Positions 1 through 9,190 of a DNA stretch of 64,000 bases are shown piece by piece; the stretch's first letter is position 1; the number at the start of each line of letters is the position of its first letter. Under the pieces are notes generated by a model. The model did not search any database. It worked only from the letters and a program-made list of their open reading frames with translations, and had not been told where the DNA came from. The translations under genes were made by a program, and so were the position numbers. Location: NCBI RefSeq assembly GCF_011189575.1, contig NZ_PUJW01000002.1, positions 1 to 64,000 of the forward strand, written 5' to 3'. The DNA comes from Photorhabdus cinerea. GTDB lineage: Bacteria > Pseudomonadota > Gammaproteobacteria > Enterobacterales > Enterobacteriaceae.

Positions 1-3000
1 TCAGTTTTACGGAGCTGAGCAGCAGCTATCGGGTCACCCGCGTGACGGTGGACAAAGAGGACCCGCTCTATAACAACGGTACCGACACTTATACCTTCAC
101 AGCAACGGTGGAGGATGCGTATGGCAACCCGGTAGCGGATAAACCGATTGATATTGACTGGCAGACAGATAAAGCGGTGGCCGGGTTGAAACTGACGAAG
201 CAGAGCAGCCCGGTGAGTAACGCGCAGGGGCAGGTCACGGCGACCTTAAGCAGCACAGTGGCGGTGACGGATGTGCAGGTGTCGGCGAAGACCGCCAGCC
301 AGCCAACGGCGGTGAATGCGGATAAAACCGTCAGCTTTGCGGAGCTGAGCAGCAGCTATTATGTCGCCAGCGTGACGGTGGATGTGGATAAAGACAAGCT
401 GCGCTACAACAACGGCACGGACAGTTATACCTTCACGGCGACGGTGAAGGATGGGCATGGCAATCTGGTGGTGGATCAACCGATCGAGATTGACTGGCAG
501 ACAGATAAAGCGGAGCCCGGGTTAAAACTGACGACACAAAGCAATTCGGTGAGTAACGCACAGGGGCAGGTTACCGCGACCTTAAGCAGCACGGTGGCGG
601 TATCTGATGTGCAGGTATCGGCGAAAACTGCCAGCCAGCTAGCGGCGGTGAACGCGAACGGGAAAGTCAGTTTTACGGAGTTCAGCACCAGCTATTATGT
701 CGCCAGCGTGACGGTGGATGTGGACAAAGACAAGTTGCGCTACAACAACGGCACGGACAGTTATACCTTCATGGCGACGGTGAAGGATGGGCATGGCAAT
801 CTGGTGGTGGATCAACCGATCGAGATTGACTGGCAGACAGATAAAGCGGAGCCCGGGTTAACACTGACGAAACAAAGCAATTCGGTGAGTAACGCGCAGG
901 GGCAGGTCACGGCGACGTTAACCAGCACGGCGGCGGTGACGGATGTGCAGGTGTCGGCGAAGACGGCCAGCCAGCAGACGGCGGTGAACGCGAACGGGAA
1001 AGTCAGCTTTACGGAGCTGAGCAGCAGCTATTATGTCGCCAGCGTGACGGTGGATTTGGACAAAGACAAGCTGCGCTACAACAACGGCACGGACAGTTAT
1101 ACCTTCACGGCGACGGTGAAGGATGGGCATGGCAATCTGGTGGTGGATCAACCGATCGAGATTGACTGGCAGACAGATAAAACGGAGCCCGGGTTAAAAC
1201 TGACGAAGCAGAGCAGCCCGGTGAGTAACGCGCAGGGGCAGGTCACGGCGACCTTAACCAGCACGGTGGCGGTATCTGATGTGCAGGTATCGGCGAAAAC
1301 CGCCAGCCAGCCAACGGCGGCGGTGAATGCGGATAGAAAAGTCAGTTTTACGGAGCTGAGCAGCAGCTATTATGTTGCCAGCGTGACGGTGGATGTGGAT
1401 AAGGACAAGGAGCATTACAACAACGGCACGGACAGTTATACCTTCACAGCGACGGTGAAGGATGGGCATGGCAATCTGGTGGTGGATCAACCGATCGAGA
1501 TTGACTGGCAGACAGATAAAGCGGAGCCCGGGTTAACACTGACGACACAAAGCAATTCGGTGAGTAACGCACAGGGACAGGTCACGGCGACCTTAACCAG
1601 CACGGTGGCGGTGACGGATGTACAGGTGTCGGCGAAAACCGCTAGCCAGCAGACGGCGGCGGTGAATGCGGATAGAAAAGTCAGTTTTGCGGAGCTGAGC
1701 AGCAGCTATCGGGTTACCCGCGTGACGGTGGATAAAGAGGGGCCGCTCTACAACAATGGCACGGACAGTTATACCTTCACGGCGACAGTGGAAGATGCGT
1801 ATGGCAAGCCGGTGGTGGATAAACCGATCGAGATTGACTGGCAGACAGATCCAACGGTTGACGGATTAATCCTGACAAAACAAAGCAATTCGGTGAGTAA
1901 CGCACAGGGGCAGGTCACGGCGACCTTAAGCAGCACGATGGTAGCGATTGATGTACAAGTGTCCGCAAAAACGGCTACCCAGCAAACGCTGATGAATGCG
2001 GATAAAAAAGTCAGTTTTATCAGCCCTGATGAGCTTGCTTCTCTTACTGTTAGCCCAGATCACGTAACAGAAGGAGAAGGCGCAGAGCATACTTACACCT
2101 TTACTGCCACTGTAAAAGATTTTTCCGGGCAGGCAAAAAGCGGTGCTACGGTGGCTTGGAGTGCAACAAATAGCGAGGGAGTTACCATCACTGATAAAAA
2201 CCTAGTTACTCAGGTAGTGGGTGATGGTAAAACAGATGCTGATGGGAAAGCGCAATATCAGATATATAGTAAAAGTGGTGGGTTTGTTGCTGTTATGGTA
2301 ACGGCCAAAGTGAATGATTCATCTGTTGGTTCTAAGAATAAAACAGTGGAAATTAAGGCTAATGAGCAGGATGTTGCTAACTTCTTTATATCGGATTATC
2401 ACCATAAAGATGGAGAATCTCTCGGGCGTTCAGTACCAAAGGAAAGAATGAACTTTGGCTGGCAAAGAATGAAGTTTAAACCTGAGTATTTGCATGGAAA
2501 AATAGGAATATCTGGTGGTTATATTGGAGTATATGACTCAAGTAATAGGAACGTAATTGATGTGGATGGGGAGAGTTTTCAAGTTAAAAAAGCAGGAATG
2601 GTTACATTAACTGCAACGTTTACACACCCAGAATCTGGTCGGTATTTAAAATATGTTATTCCCGATGTGAAAATTAACCACTTTGTAATTGTTGATTCTA
2701 ACCCGATAGGGCCGGGGGTTGGTTACCCTGACCTGAATAGTCGTATTGACATGAGTAAACCTTTACCTCGTTGTACAAGAGGAAATAGGATAAAGGAGAG
2801 TGATCTTGGTAGCTCAATTGATTATCTGGTTAATGATTTGAATTTAAATCTTATGAAAAAAGGTTTGTTAGGTAATCCAAATACAGGGCTAGTTAATAAA
2901 AGAATAACAATGGGAGGGTTGTATATAGCAGGACAAGAGAAAATTCAGGCTCATTTGCTGGATAATAACGATCTAGATGCAGTGGCTTATGCAGTTTTAT

Positions 3001-3011
3001 GTGAAGAGTAG
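1..3011 (+). CDS. Giant Big-1 repeat adhesin (invasin/intimin-like), 3' part only
   Basis: The reading frame is open from base 3, so the gene starts upstream of the window and the N-terminal export region is not seen. The visible part has six nearly identical ~112-residue bacterial Ig-like (Big-1) repeats, each with a YNNGTD.YTF.ATV.D core and a SNAQGQVTATL.ST strand. A divergent seventh repeat follows (about 2031-2360), then a ~215-residue tail with no repeat. Proteins of this family in Yersinia, Escherichia and Photorhabdus are inverse autotransporters that display an Ig stalk and a distal binding domain; this role is inferred. The repeats are GC-rich while the tail from about 2040 on is AT-rich like the genes after it, which suggests the tail and the downstream cluster have a separate history. 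The C-terminal tail is unlike the classical invasin lectin domain as far as I can see; its ligand is unknown. Confidence 0.85.
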   Translation, partial: SFTELSSSYRVTRVTVDKEDPLYNNGTDTYTFTATVEDAYGNPVADKPIDIDWQTDKAVAGLKLTKQSSPVSNAQGQVTATLSSTVAVTDVQVSAKTASQPTAVNADKTVSFAELSSSYYVASVTVDVDKDKLRYNNGTDSYTFTATVKDGHGNLVVDQPIEIDWQTDKAEPGLKLTTQSNSVSNAQGQVTATLSSTVAVSDVQVSAKTASQLAAVNANGKVSFTEFSTSYYVASVTVDVDKDKLRYNNGTDSYTFMATVKDGHGNLVVDQPIEIDWQTDKAEPGLTLTKQSNSVSNAQGQVTATLTSTAAVTDVQVSAKTASQQTAVNANGKVSFTELSSSYYVASVTVDLDKDKLRYNNGTDSYTFTATVKDGHGNLVVDQPIEIDWQTDKTEPGLKLTKQSSPVSNAQGQVTATLTSTVAVSDVQVSAKTASQPTAAVNADRKVSFTELSSSYYVASVTVDVDKDKEHYNNGTDSYTFTATVKDGHGNLVVDQPIEIDWQTDKAEPGLTLTTQSNSVSNAQGQVTATLTSTVAVTDVQVSAKTASQQTAAVNADRKVSFAELSSSYRVTRVTVDKEGPLYNNGTDSYTFTATVEDAYGKPVVDKPIEIDWQTDPTVDGLILTKQSNSVSNAQGQVTATLSSTMVAIDVQVSAKTATQQTLMNADKKVSFISPDELASLTVSPDHVTEGEGAEHTYTFTATVKDFSGQAKSGATVAWSATNSEGVTITDKNLVTQVVGDGKTDADGKAQYQIYSKSGGFVAVMVTAKVNDSSVGSKNKTVEIKANEQDVANFFISDYHHKDGESLGRSVPKERMNFGWQRMKFKPEYLHGKIGISGGYIGVYDSSNRNVIDVDGESFQVKKAGMVTLTATFTHPESGRYLKYVIPDVKINHFVIVDSNPIGPGVGYPDLNSRIDMSKPLPRCTRGNRIKESDLGSSIDYLVNDLNLNLMKKGLLGNPNTGLVNKRITMGGLYIAGQEKIQAHLLDNNDLDAVAYAVLCEE
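42..2030 (+). repeat. Tandem 330-339 bp repeats encoding Big-1 domains
   Basis: Repeat units begin at 42, 372, 708, 1044, 1383 and 1722. The spacings are 330, 336, 336, 339 and 339 bp, and the units are almost identical at DNA level. The two longer units each carry one extra alanine codon (AAVNADR). The first and last units share the KEGPLYNN/KEDPLYNN type of start, whereas the middle four share DVDKDK or DLDKDK. High DNA identity implies recent unequal crossing-over or gene conversion, and copy number is likely to vary among strains. Confidence 0.95.
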
Positions 3012-3115
3012 AAAGGAAATAATAGGTAGTGAGCATTATTGTTGAAGCGCACTATTTTGATAGAAAATTAGGTGTTTGTTACTGATTGGTGTTTAATTCT
3101 AATATGAAGTTTAAT

Positions 3116-3600
3116 ATGTTAGCACTTACAGCAGATATAGTTTCAGGAATAACGGTTTTAGAAGCGTGCCCAATTGTCATTACTGTGACTTATAGTGAAA
3201 ATGTAGCCATGCTATCTTCTCGTTATTTGAATCGATCCAGTCCCTAATGAACGATCACAGAAGTTTCTTGTGCATTAGCTGTAGCTGGAATTTTTACTCA
3301 TCAAGATTATTTAGAATTTGAACAGTGAGGGAAAATCAATTATTTGATTATTCAAGGAAGGGACTTGGATGCTTATGTTGTAGGGCTGGAAGTTGAAATC
3401 AATGTAGATGATGTTATTGATGTAAGTGTTTACGCTAATGGTATTATGGGAGCGGAGTTAGATTTAAGTATTTATTACTATTGATCCTCATACATGAATC
3501 TAAGGAAGATACGGAGGTTAGAATAATAGAATAAGTGTTATTCAGCTTGGTCAGTCGCTTTTTTCATATATGGACTCATATGCTGATAGTTTCCGACTTA
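3116..3600 (+). pseudogene. Dead, internally deleted copy of the ~500-aa paralogue family
   Basis: The start (LTADIVSGITVLEACPIVIT) matches the N-terminus of the three downstream paralogues, but the frame stops after 43 codons at 3245. DNA around 3361-3450 (GLDAYVV...VNVDD-like, then VYANGIM) matches their C-terminal third, and 3540-3590 matches the LGQ...DSYAD segment. The central ~300 codons are missing and there are frame breaks. A leader like those of the paralogues precedes it (3015-3110). This is a decayed first member of the tandem family. Confidence 0.8.
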
Positions 3601-3710
3601 GTTTTTTGAATGTGAGGAGGAAGCACCGTATCCTATTTTACGATATCTTTTGGATAAAGAATATATTGCTATTACAGTAATGGTTAAAGCGAATAATTTA
3701 TTTATGTGAC

Positions 3711-3820
3711 AAACAGGAAGGAGGTAATAGAGAGTAAGCATCGTTGTATAAACGCATTATTTTGATAGAAAATTAAGTGTTTGTTACTGATTGGTGTTTA
3801 ACTTTAATATGAGGTTTAAT
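3711..3820 (+). repeat. Leader repeat upstream of paralogue 1 (also at 3009-3115 and 5765-5877)
   Basis: About 110 bp ahead of paralogue 1 is nearly identical to 5765-5877 ahead of paralogue 2 and clearly related to 3009-3115 ahead of the dead copy. Only the last ~30 bp is kept ahead of paralogue 3 (7499-7528). It ends with a GAGG ribosome-binding site six bases before the ATG. Just before it, 3663-3710 and 5728-5767 look like the ITV(M)TAKVN segment of the adhesin (compare 2283-2330), so the duplicated block may once have included an adhesin 3' end. Confidence 0.75.
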
Positions 3821-5317
3821 ATGTCGACACTTACAGCAGATATAATTTCAGGAATAACGGTTTTAGAGGAGTGCCCGGTTGTTATCACAGTGACTTATTC
3901 AGGTGATGATGCTCATAAAGTAACGGAAACGACTGACATAGTGCACAGTACCCCCAAAAATACCTATTTTGATAAAATTCCTCGTATTTCAAGAGATGTT
4001 GAGAAAAATACCTGTACTGCAAAATTTGTTGTTACTGCTGCTTCTGACGCTGGTGATTTTACCATAGAATTTTCAATAGATAAGGCTACGGACCCCGATG
4101 CTAAATTAGAAATTGCATTTCATTCTATTGATAAAAACGGTTTTTCATATGCAGCATTTGAACCTATAGTTATTGGTGATGCGTTGATAAAAGATTTATC
4201 TCCGGCAGCGGATAATGAGACACCTTCTTCATTTAATGGCAACCTCCTCGTTAATCTATATGCGTTGAATAAAACAAATGATCCATTACCCTATTTTCAA
4301 ATTCCTCTGGTAACTGATAGGATAGTGCGTATTTTTGGGTATGATGGAGAAAAAATTACGGAGGAAATATCTCCTTTTATTCAAAAATTAAATAGTAATA
4401 AATATTATATTAATACGGATAAAAACGGTTTTGTTGCTTTAACGGTTTTCCCCAGTCAGAAAGGGAAGGGGAACTATGCAGTTGATATGTTTACAGAATT
4501 GCCGGATTTTTCAAAGAGAGCTTCATCGAATATTCTGTTTATTACAAAAGATATTAACCCAACGCTTGCAACGCCAGATATTGAAGAGTTGAATGGTAAT
4601 AAATTATCGCCATTAGTAGGAAATAGTAGTACAGGTTTCCATGTGAGTATTCCATTCTATGAAGGTGTTAGACCGAGAGATAGAATTTTCTTAATGATCA
4701 GAGAAGATAATGACGAAACACCAAGTGCGTCTGTTGTCATTACTGATCTGAATCAGTTGAATAATCCATTTATTTTAGTTCCATATGCTAGTGTTCCAAA
4801 TATTGGAGATAATGAATTATATTATTATAGGGCTGATACAACAGGAAATATAACTATGTCATCTGCCCTCTATTTTAATCTAACGAGGTCAACACCAAAT
4901 GTACCACCAGAGATTAAGCGTACATTAGCTGCACCTAGAATTTTTAGTCATATACTACAGTTGGAATTCGGCTGGCCAGCTTGGATCAATCTTAACGATA
5001 TATTAGGCGGAGGATTAGATGCCCATATTACTGTGGATAAAAAAAGTGGAATAGAGGTAAATAATATTATCAATATACGTGTTTATGTTAATGGTATTAT
5101 AAATGATAATCCATCTTCGAAACTTTATCCTATTGAGCTTCATACGGTAACTGCCGAAGAAGTAGCGGCAGGAGAAGCTATTATTCCGCTTGGTCAGGCC
5201 GCTTTTGCTAATATAGATTCATATCGTGATGGTACTCCAGGTTCGGTTTATATCACTTACAGCGTAGGCAAAAAAGAATCTAAGATTTGGTTTGGATACA
5301 TTGATACTGTTCCGTAG
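3821..5317 (+). CDS. Ig-like-rich protein of unknown function, paralogue 1
   Basis: A 498-residue protein with no signal peptide or membrane segment. I chose the ATG at 3821 because GAGG lies six bases upstream and the paralogues keep the same MST(L/F)TADI start; an in-frame TTG at 3791 is possible but less likely. The sequence is mostly beta-prone. It has a segment around residues 260-350 (IPFYEGV.P.D.IFLMIRE...VPYASVPN.GDNELYYY) and a C-terminal one (GGGLDAHI...VYVNGI...VTA.EVAAGEAI..LGQA) that resemble repeated Ig-like modules. Related modules occur in the gene at 9874. I do not recognise a named family or catalytic site. Its position behind a Big-1 adhesin suggests a surface or secreted partner, but that is inference only. 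Confidence 0.75.
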   Translation: MSTLTADIISGITVLEECPVVITVTYSGDDAHKVTETTDIVHSTPKNTYFDKIPRISRDVEKNTCTAKFVVTAASDAGDFTIEFSIDKATDPDAKLEIAFHSIDKNGFSYAAFEPIVIGDALIKDLSPAADNETPSSFNGNLLVNLYALNKTNDPLPYFQIPLVTDRIVRIFGYDGEKITEEISPFIQKLNSNKYYINTDKNGFVALTVFPSQKGKGNYAVDMFTELPDFSKRASSNILFITKDINPTLATPDIEELNGNKLSPLVGNSSTGFHVSIPFYEGVRPRDRIFLMIREDNDETPSASVVITDLNQLNNPFILVPYASVPNIGDNELYYYRADTTGNITMSSALYFNLTRSTPNVPPEIKRTLAAPRIFSHILQLEFGWPAWINLNDILGGGLDAHITVDKKSGIEVNNIINIRVYVNGIINDNPSSKLYPIELHTVTAEEVAAGEAIIPLGQAAFANIDSYRDGTPGSVYITYSVGKKESKIWFGYIDTVP

Positions 5318-5427
5318 ACTCATATCGTGATGACGAGCCAGGCTTAGTTTATATTACTTACAGTGTAGGTCAAAAGGAATCTAAGATCTGGTTTGAACAT
5401 ATTGATATTGTTCCATCTGGACAATAG
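5318..5427 (+). pseudogene. Duplicated C-terminal tail of paralogue 1
   Basis: Directly after the stop of paralogue 1 the DNA repeats the last ~35 codons of the family (DSYRDDEPGLVYITYSVGQ, then ESKIWFEHIDIVP) and ends at its own stop at 5427. It has no start of its own. It resembles the ending of paralogue 3 (DGPGLVYITYSV) more than that of paralogue 1, so it is probably the remaining 3' end of another deleted family member. Confidence 0.8.
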
Positions 5428-5457
5428 ATTTAGTTGATTGAGTTTTTTCCTGTTTAT

Positions 5458-5481
5458 TGGGAAACGCATAAGCATTTTCCA
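5458..5481 (+). terminator. Conserved hairpin after paralogue 1
   Basis: A stem of the form GGAAAyGC-loop-GCrTTTTCC. The same hairpin with changed stem and loop bases follows paralogues 2 and 3, so the structure is kept. There is no long T-run directly after it, so it may be an RNA-stabilising 3' hairpin rather than a strong terminator. Confidence 0.5.
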
Positions 5482-5559
5482 TCTTTATGAACATATTTCT
5501 TATTGGTGAACTGGCGATTTCTTTATTACCGAGCTATAATGTTTTATTAGTGTTGTTAT

Positions 5560-5767
5560 TTTCAATCAATGAATCAATGAATCATGGAATTAATGATGAT
5601 AGTATGAATAATGTGAGGTATGGAGAAAAGTGATTTAACAATTACCGTAATCTTAATCCCAGATATATTATAACTATATAGAGTATACTTGGATATAAAG
5701 CTTATGCTTCGAGTAAGGGTTTGTTGTTATTACATTAACGGCTAAAGTAAATAATTTATTTGTGTGA
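5560..5767 (+). pseudogene. Chimeric relic: start of a 9191-type gene joined to an adhesin scrap
   Basis: 5560-5700 matches the upstream region and first codons of the gene at 9191 (ATGAATAA start, then DLT, NLNP and GY motifs), with frame breaks and a missing stretch. 5718-5767 then matches the adhesin segment at 2283-2330 (VTAKVN, here ending in TGA). It shows that a 9191-like gene once lay between paralogues 1 and 2. Confidence 0.65.
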
Positions 5768-5877
5768 CAAACAGGAAGGAGATAATAGAGAGTAAGCATC
5801 GTTGTATAAACGCATTATTTTGATAGAAATTAGGTGTTTGTTACTTGTTGGTGTTTAACTTTAATATGAGGTTTAAT

Positions 5878-7383
5878 ATGTCGACATTTACAGCAGATAT
5901 AATTTCAGGAATAACGGTTTTAGAGGAGTGCCCTGTTGTTATCACGGTGACTTATTCAGGTGATGATATACATAAAGTAACGGAAACGACTGACATAGTG
6001 TACAGTCACCCAGAAAATACCCGTTTTGATAAGACTCCACGTATTTCAAGGGATGTCAAGAATAATATCTGCACTGCGAAATTTATTGTTACTGCTGCTT
6101 CTGGTGCCAGCGATTTCGTCATAACATTTTCAATGGATAGGGTTACGGACCCTGATGCTAAATTGGAGATTGCATTTCATCCTATTGTTAAAAATGATTT
6201 TTCACATGCTGCGTTTGAACCTATCATTATTGGTGATTCGTTGATAAAAGACTTATCTCCGGCAGCAGATGATGAACGACCTTCTGAATTTAATGGCAGC
6301 CTGCTTATTAATATCTATGCGTTGAGTAAAACAAATGAGCCGTTACCCTATTTTCAAATTCCTCTGGTAATTAATAATTTAGTGCGTGTTTTTGGGTATG
6401 ATGGAGAACAAATTACGGAAGAAATATTGCCTCTTGTTCTAAATTACGATAATAATAAATACTATATTAATACAAATAATGAAGGTTTTGTTGCTTTAAA
6501 AATTTTCCCCAGTAAAAAGGAGAATGGTAATTATACAGTTGATATGTTCACAGAATTACCGGATTTTTCAAAGAAATCTTTATCAAATATTCTGTTTATT
6601 ATAGAAGACATTGATCCAACGCTTGCGGCGCCAGATATTGCAGAGCTGAATGGTAATAAATTGACTCCATTAGAAGGAAATAGCAGTACAGATTTTCATG
6701 TGAATATTCCATTTTATGAAGGTGTTAAACCGAAAGACACAGTTTTCCTAATGATCAGAGAAGGTAATGATGAAACGCCAAGTGTGTCTACTGTCATTAA
6801 TGATCTGAATCAGTTGGATAATTTATTTATTCCAGTTCCATATGCCAATATTCCAAATATTGGCGATAATGAGTTATATTATTATATTTCTGATGCAGTG
6901 GGAAATATCACTATGTCATATGCCCGCTATTTTGATTTAACGAGGTCAGTACCGAATGAGCCACCAGAGATTAGGCGTATATTAGCGAGACCTAGAATTT
7001 TTAATCATAGACGGCAGGAGGAATTTGGCTGGCCGGGTAAGATTAATCTTGAATATATTTTAGGTGGAGGATTGGATGCTCATATTGCTGTGGGTAAAAA
7101 AAACGGAATAGAAGTAAATAATGTCATTAATGTACGTATTTACGTTAATGGTATTGTAAATGAGAATCCATCCTCAAAGATTTATTCTGTTGCACCTCAT
7201 ACGGTAACTGCTGACGAAGTGGCGGCTGGAGAGGCTATTATTCTGCTTGGTCAGGCACCTTTTACTAATGTAGATTCATATAGTGATGGTACGCTAGGCT
7301 CGGTTTATATCACTTATAGCGTAGGCAAAAAAGAGTCTAAGATTTGGTTTGGACATATTGATACTGTTCCACCTAGGAAATAA
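5878..7383 (+). CDS. Ig-like-rich protein of unknown function, paralogue 2
   Basis: A 501-residue protein, closely similar to the genes at 3821 and 7529 along its whole length. The ATG at 5878 is preceded by the same GAGG site, and the N-terminus MSTFTADIISGITVLEECP is shared. The most variable part among the three copies is around residues 375-400, between the RIF(N/S/T)H and LGGGLDAHI motifs. It ends with PPRK, three residues longer than the others. There is no signal peptide. Function is unknown; it belongs to the same local family and is probably expressed separately or with its neighbours from the duplicated leader. Confidence 0.75.
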   Translation: MSTFTADIISGITVLEECPVVITVTYSGDDIHKVTETTDIVYSHPENTRFDKTPRISRDVKNNICTAKFIVTAASGASDFVITFSMDRVTDPDAKLEIAFHPIVKNDFSHAAFEPIIIGDSLIKDLSPAADDERPSEFNGSLLINIYALSKTNEPLPYFQIPLVINNLVRVFGYDGEQITEEILPLVLNYDNNKYYINTNNEGFVALKIFPSKKENGNYTVDMFTELPDFSKKSLSNILFIIEDIDPTLAAPDIAELNGNKLTPLEGNSSTDFHVNIPFYEGVKPKDTVFLMIREGNDETPSVSTVINDLNQLDNLFIPVPYANIPNIGDNELYYYISDAVGNITMSYARYFDLTRSVPNEPPEIRRILARPRIFNHRRQEEFGWPGKINLEYILGGGLDAHIAVGKKNGIEVNNVINVRIYVNGIVNENPSSKIYSVAPHTVTADEVAAGEAIILLGQAPFTNVDSYSDGTLGSVYITYSVGKKESKIWFGHIDTVPPRK

Positions 7384-7412
7384 ATTTAACTGATTGAGCT
7401 TTTATCTGTTTA

Positions 7413-7436
7413 TGGAAAATGCGTAGGCGTTTTCCA
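7413..7436 (+). terminator. Conserved hairpin after paralogue 2
   Basis: A perfect-looking stem TGGAAAATGC / GCGTTTTCCA with a short loop (one G-T pair), followed by a T-rich run (TTTTCCC). It is the counterpart of the hairpins at 5458 and 9047. Confidence 0.55.
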
Positions 7437-7528
7437 TTTTCCCGGACATGTTGCTTGTTTTGTGAACTAAAGATTTCTTTATTACCGAGCTATATTATTT
7501 GGTGTTTAACTTTAATATGAGGTTTAAT

Positions 7529-9022
7529 ATGTCGACACTTACAGCAGATATCGTTTCAGGAATAACGGTTTTAGAAGAGTGCCCGGTTGTTATTACTGTG
7601 ATTTATTCAGGTGATGAAACTCATAAAGTAACGGAAACGACTGATATAGTGTACAGTGACCAGCAAGATGTCAGTTTTGATGAGATTCCTCGTATTTCAA
7701 GGGATGTTAAGAATAATACTTGCACTGCAAAATTTGTTGTTACTGCTAATTTGGGCGCCAATGATTTTACCATAACATTTTCAATGGATAAGGCTACGGA
7801 CCCCGATGCTAAATTAGAGATAGCATTTCATCCTATTGATAAAAATGGTTTTTCACATGCAGCGTTTGGACCTATCATTATTGGCGAATCGTTGATAAAA
7901 GATTTATCTCCGGCAAAGGATGATGAACGGCCTTCTGAATTTAATGGCAGCTTGCTTATTAATCTATATGCGTTGAGTAAAACAAGTGAGCCGTTACCCT
8001 ATTTTCAAATCCCTCTGGTAACTGATAGGGTAGTGCGTATTTTTGGTTATGAAAGAGGGCAACTTACGGAAGAAATATCTCCTTTTATTCGAAAATTAAA
8101 TAGTAATAAATACTATATTAATACGGATGAAAACGGTTTTGTTGCTTTAAGGGTTTTCCCCAGTCAGAAAGGGAAGGGGAATTATGCGGTTGATATGTTC
8201 ACAGAATTGCCGGATTTCTCAAAGAAATCTTCATCAAATATTCTGTTTATTACAAAAGACATTGCTCCAACGCTGGCAACGCCAGATATTGTAGAGTTGA
8301 ACGGTGATAGATTAACACCACCAGTAGGAAATAGTAGTACAGGTTTTCATGTGAGTATCCCATTTTATGAAAGTGTTAAACCGAGAGATAGAATTTTCTT
8401 AATGATCAGAGAAGATAATGATGAAACGCCAAGTGTGTCTGCTGTCATTACTGATCTGAATCAGTTGGATAGTCCGTTTATTCCAGTTCCATATGCCAGT
8501 GTTCCAAATACTGGCGATAATGAATTATATTACTATATGGCTGATGCAACGGGAAATATAACTATGTCATCTTCCCTCTATTTTAATTTAACGAGGTCAG
8601 TACCGAATCAACCACCAGAGATTAGGCGTACATTAGCGGCACCTAGAATTTTCACTCATAAAGATCAGAGCGAACTTAAACAGCGAGGCAAGATTAATCG
8701 TGCAAAAATTTTAGGTGGAGGGCTGGATGCACATATTGCTGTGGGTAAAAACAATGGAATAGATGTGGATAGTGTTATCAATGTACGTATTTACGTTAAT
8801 GGTGTTGTCAATGATATTCCATCTTCAAAAATTTATTCTCTTGAACCTCATACCGTAACTGCCGATGAAGTGGCGGCAGGCGAAGCTATTATTCTGCTGG
8901 GTCAGGCACCTTTTACAGGTGTAGACTCGTATGATGATGGACCAGGATTAGTTTATATTACTTATAGTGTAAGAATAAAGGACTCTAAGGTTTGGTTTGG
9001 CCGTATTGATACGGTTCCATAA
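7529..9022 (+). CDS. Ig-like-rich protein of unknown function, paralogue 3
   Basis: A 497-residue member of the tandem family, starting at the ATG at 7529 with GAGG six bases upstream. Only the last ~30 bp of the family leader precede it, so it may be transcribed from upstream. The middle (residues ~120-370) is nearly the same as in paralogue 1. The segment after RIFTH (KDQSELKQRGKIN) is unlike the other two, which marks a local variable site. No export signal, catalytic motif or recognised domain was found. Confidence 0.75.
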   Translation: MSTLTADIVSGITVLEECPVVITVIYSGDETHKVTETTDIVYSDQQDVSFDEIPRISRDVKNNTCTAKFVVTANLGANDFTITFSMDKATDPDAKLEIAFHPIDKNGFSHAAFGPIIIGESLIKDLSPAKDDERPSEFNGSLLINLYALSKTSEPLPYFQIPLVTDRVVRIFGYERGQLTEEISPFIRKLNSNKYYINTDENGFVALRVFPSQKGKGNYAVDMFTELPDFSKKSSSNILFITKDIAPTLATPDIVELNGDRLTPPVGNSSTGFHVSIPFYESVKPRDRIFLMIREDNDETPSVSAVITDLNQLDSPFIPVPYASVPNTGDNELYYYMADATGNITMSSSLYFNLTRSVPNQPPEIRRTLAAPRIFTHKDQSELKQRGKINRAKILGGGLDAHIAVGKNNGIDVDSVINVRIYVNGVVNDIPSSKIYSLEPHTVTADEVAAGEAIILLGQAPFTGVDSYDDGPGLVYITYSVRIKDSKVWFGRIDTVP

Positions 9023-9046
9023 CTGATTGAGCTTTTATTTATTTGC

Positions 9047-9070
9047 TGGAAAACGCTTGAGCATTTTCCA
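9047..9070 (+). terminator. Conserved hairpin after paralogue 3
   Basis: Stem TGGAAAACGC / GCATTTTCCA with loop TTGA, the third copy of the family 3' hairpin. The next gene follows about 120 bp later. Confidence 0.5.
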
Positions 9071-9190
9071 TTCTTCCGAATATGTTTCTTATTTGTGAAC
9101 TGGCGATTTATTTATTGCATAACTGTAATATTTTATTAAGCGTTATCATTGTATTTTCAATTAATAAATCATGGAGTTAATGGTGACAAT

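Noticed and set aside
246..1490. Repeated 77-78-codon open frames on the minus strand within the adhesin repeats
   Set aside because: They recur with the repeat period and come from the antisense of the Big-1 units; no ribosome-binding sites and no independent homology.
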